46,333 nucleotides of DNA from Richelia sp. SL_2_1 (GTDB lineage Bacteria; Cyanobacteriota; Cyanobacteriia; Cyanobacteriales; Nostocaceae). The stretch spans positions 1 through 46,333 of the forward strand of contig JAAUSO010000036.1 of the NCBI GenBank assembly GCA_012033205.1, given 5' to 3'. Under the pieces are notes generated by a model. The model saw only the letters and a program-made list of their open reading frames with translations. It made no database searches and was not told the origin of the DNA. Both the position numbers and the translations under genes were made by a program. Below, one piece after another: positions 45,812 through 46,333 of this stretch; positions within the stretch are counted from its first letter, which is position 1; the number at the start of each line of letters is the position of its first letter.

Positions 45812-46333
45812 ATGCTTCAAAAACAATCTATGGTGAATAAATATTTTGTCGTATTAACTAACTTGCTGCGAGAAAGACAAGGTTTTTTAGAAGAAATTCG
45901 CGAAAAGATTCGATTACAAAATAAAATCATTTCTTTATTAGTTTGTAGTTCGCTATTTTTGCTATATATGGTGCAATTATTGGTGCTTATCATAGTTGGA
46001 TGCAGGCTTTATCTTCTGCGATTAAATTACCGGCACTTTACTTAATTACCTTGCTAATTTGTCTACCAACTTTGTATTTCGCTAATATAATTTTTGGTGA
46101 TAAACGGACTTTTACTCAATACTTTGCTTTAGTTTTAACTGCTGTTTCTGTAACGAGTGTACTGCTATTTAGCTTTGCACCAATAACCTTGTTTTTTATG
46201 CTTAGTACTGGTAACTATCAGTTTCTCATTTTGTTAAATGTAATTATTTTTTCTGTCACAGGATTTATCGGGGTTTCTTCTTTATATAAAGCTGCAAAAT
46301 AGTTTTAGAACAAGATGGTGAAATAGTATCATG
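45812..46333 (+). CDS. Multi-pass membrane protein, frameshifted and cut by the window edge
   Basis: From the ATG at 45812 (or 45830) the protein begins with a charged stretch (RERQGFLEEIREKIRLQNKI). The first frame then breaks in TTTTT at 45956-45960. One extra T restores SSLFFAIYGAIIGAYHSWMQ and joins it to ALSSAIKLPALYLITLLICL and further membrane segments. A stop appears at 46300; one extra A in AAAA at 46296-46299 would continue the frame as KAAKIVLEQDGEIVS to the edge. The whole resembles cyanobacterial membrane proteins with a Yip1-like layout, for which I know no function. Two breaks in one gene point to sequence errors. Confidence 0.6.

Overview
The window is cyanobacterial and most likely comes from a filamentous, Nostocales-type genome. 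The evidence is GCGATCGC (HIP1-type) octamers, heptameric short tandem repeats, AT-rich DNA, the acpP-fabF-tkt gene order, a CruP-type lycopene cyclase relative, DUF1822-type and pentapeptide/CHAT proteins, and small proteins known mainly from cyanobacteria. No rRNA, tRNA, CRISPR array or intact insertion sequence was recognised.

Layout. 1-1233 (minus) holds the start of a cytochrome P450 and two small secreted proteins of unknown function. 1559-12209 (plus) is the most unusual part: two tandem, paralogous three-gene modules. Each encodes (i) a sigma-70-like DNA-binding protein of about 213 residues, (ii) a protein with an apparent MazF/PemK-like N-terminus, a HEAT-type helical repeat and a DUF1822-like beta C-terminus, and (iii) a protein of about 930 residues with pentapeptide repeats, a multi-pass membrane region, a coiled coil and a C-terminal CHAT (caspase-like) protease domain. 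A VapBC-type toxin-antitoxin pair (12219-12925) follows. 13152-17194 (minus) is the housekeeping cluster acpP-fabF-tkt with a clear terminator behind tkt. 17680-30588 carries an HdrB-like protein, lpxD, mltA with a small conserved partner, a PAS-PAS-GAF histidine kinase, a peptidoglycan-binding mini-protein, a Ca2+/H+ antiporter and a GH57/DUF3536 protein. 31003-35080 (minus) has an HNH nuclease, a KGK-family protein, a possible KGK relative and a dynamin-like GTPase. 35452-36083 has a PPC-domain protein and a 58-residue membrane protein. 36105-43631 (minus) is a polysaccharide synthesis/export cluster: GT4, GT2, Wzm, Wzt, GT2, GT2. 44142-46333 has cruP and a multi-pass membrane protein that runs off the edge.

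In the two modules, the sigma-like protein could control expression, the middle protein could sense or act on a signal (RNA is possible, given the MazF-like fold), and the membrane CHAT protein is the likely proteolytic executor. This is inference; no function is proven. Module 2 is decorated with dispersed repeats in both spacers and inside its CHAT domain.

Sequence quality. Six genes are broken, at seven sites, by apparent one-base losses. Five sites are T or A runs of four or more, one is a TT and one a collapsed doublet. The broken genes include fabF, which should be essential, so base-calling or assembly deletions are the simplest explanation. These genes are given as single repaired CDS entries with the frameshift position stated.
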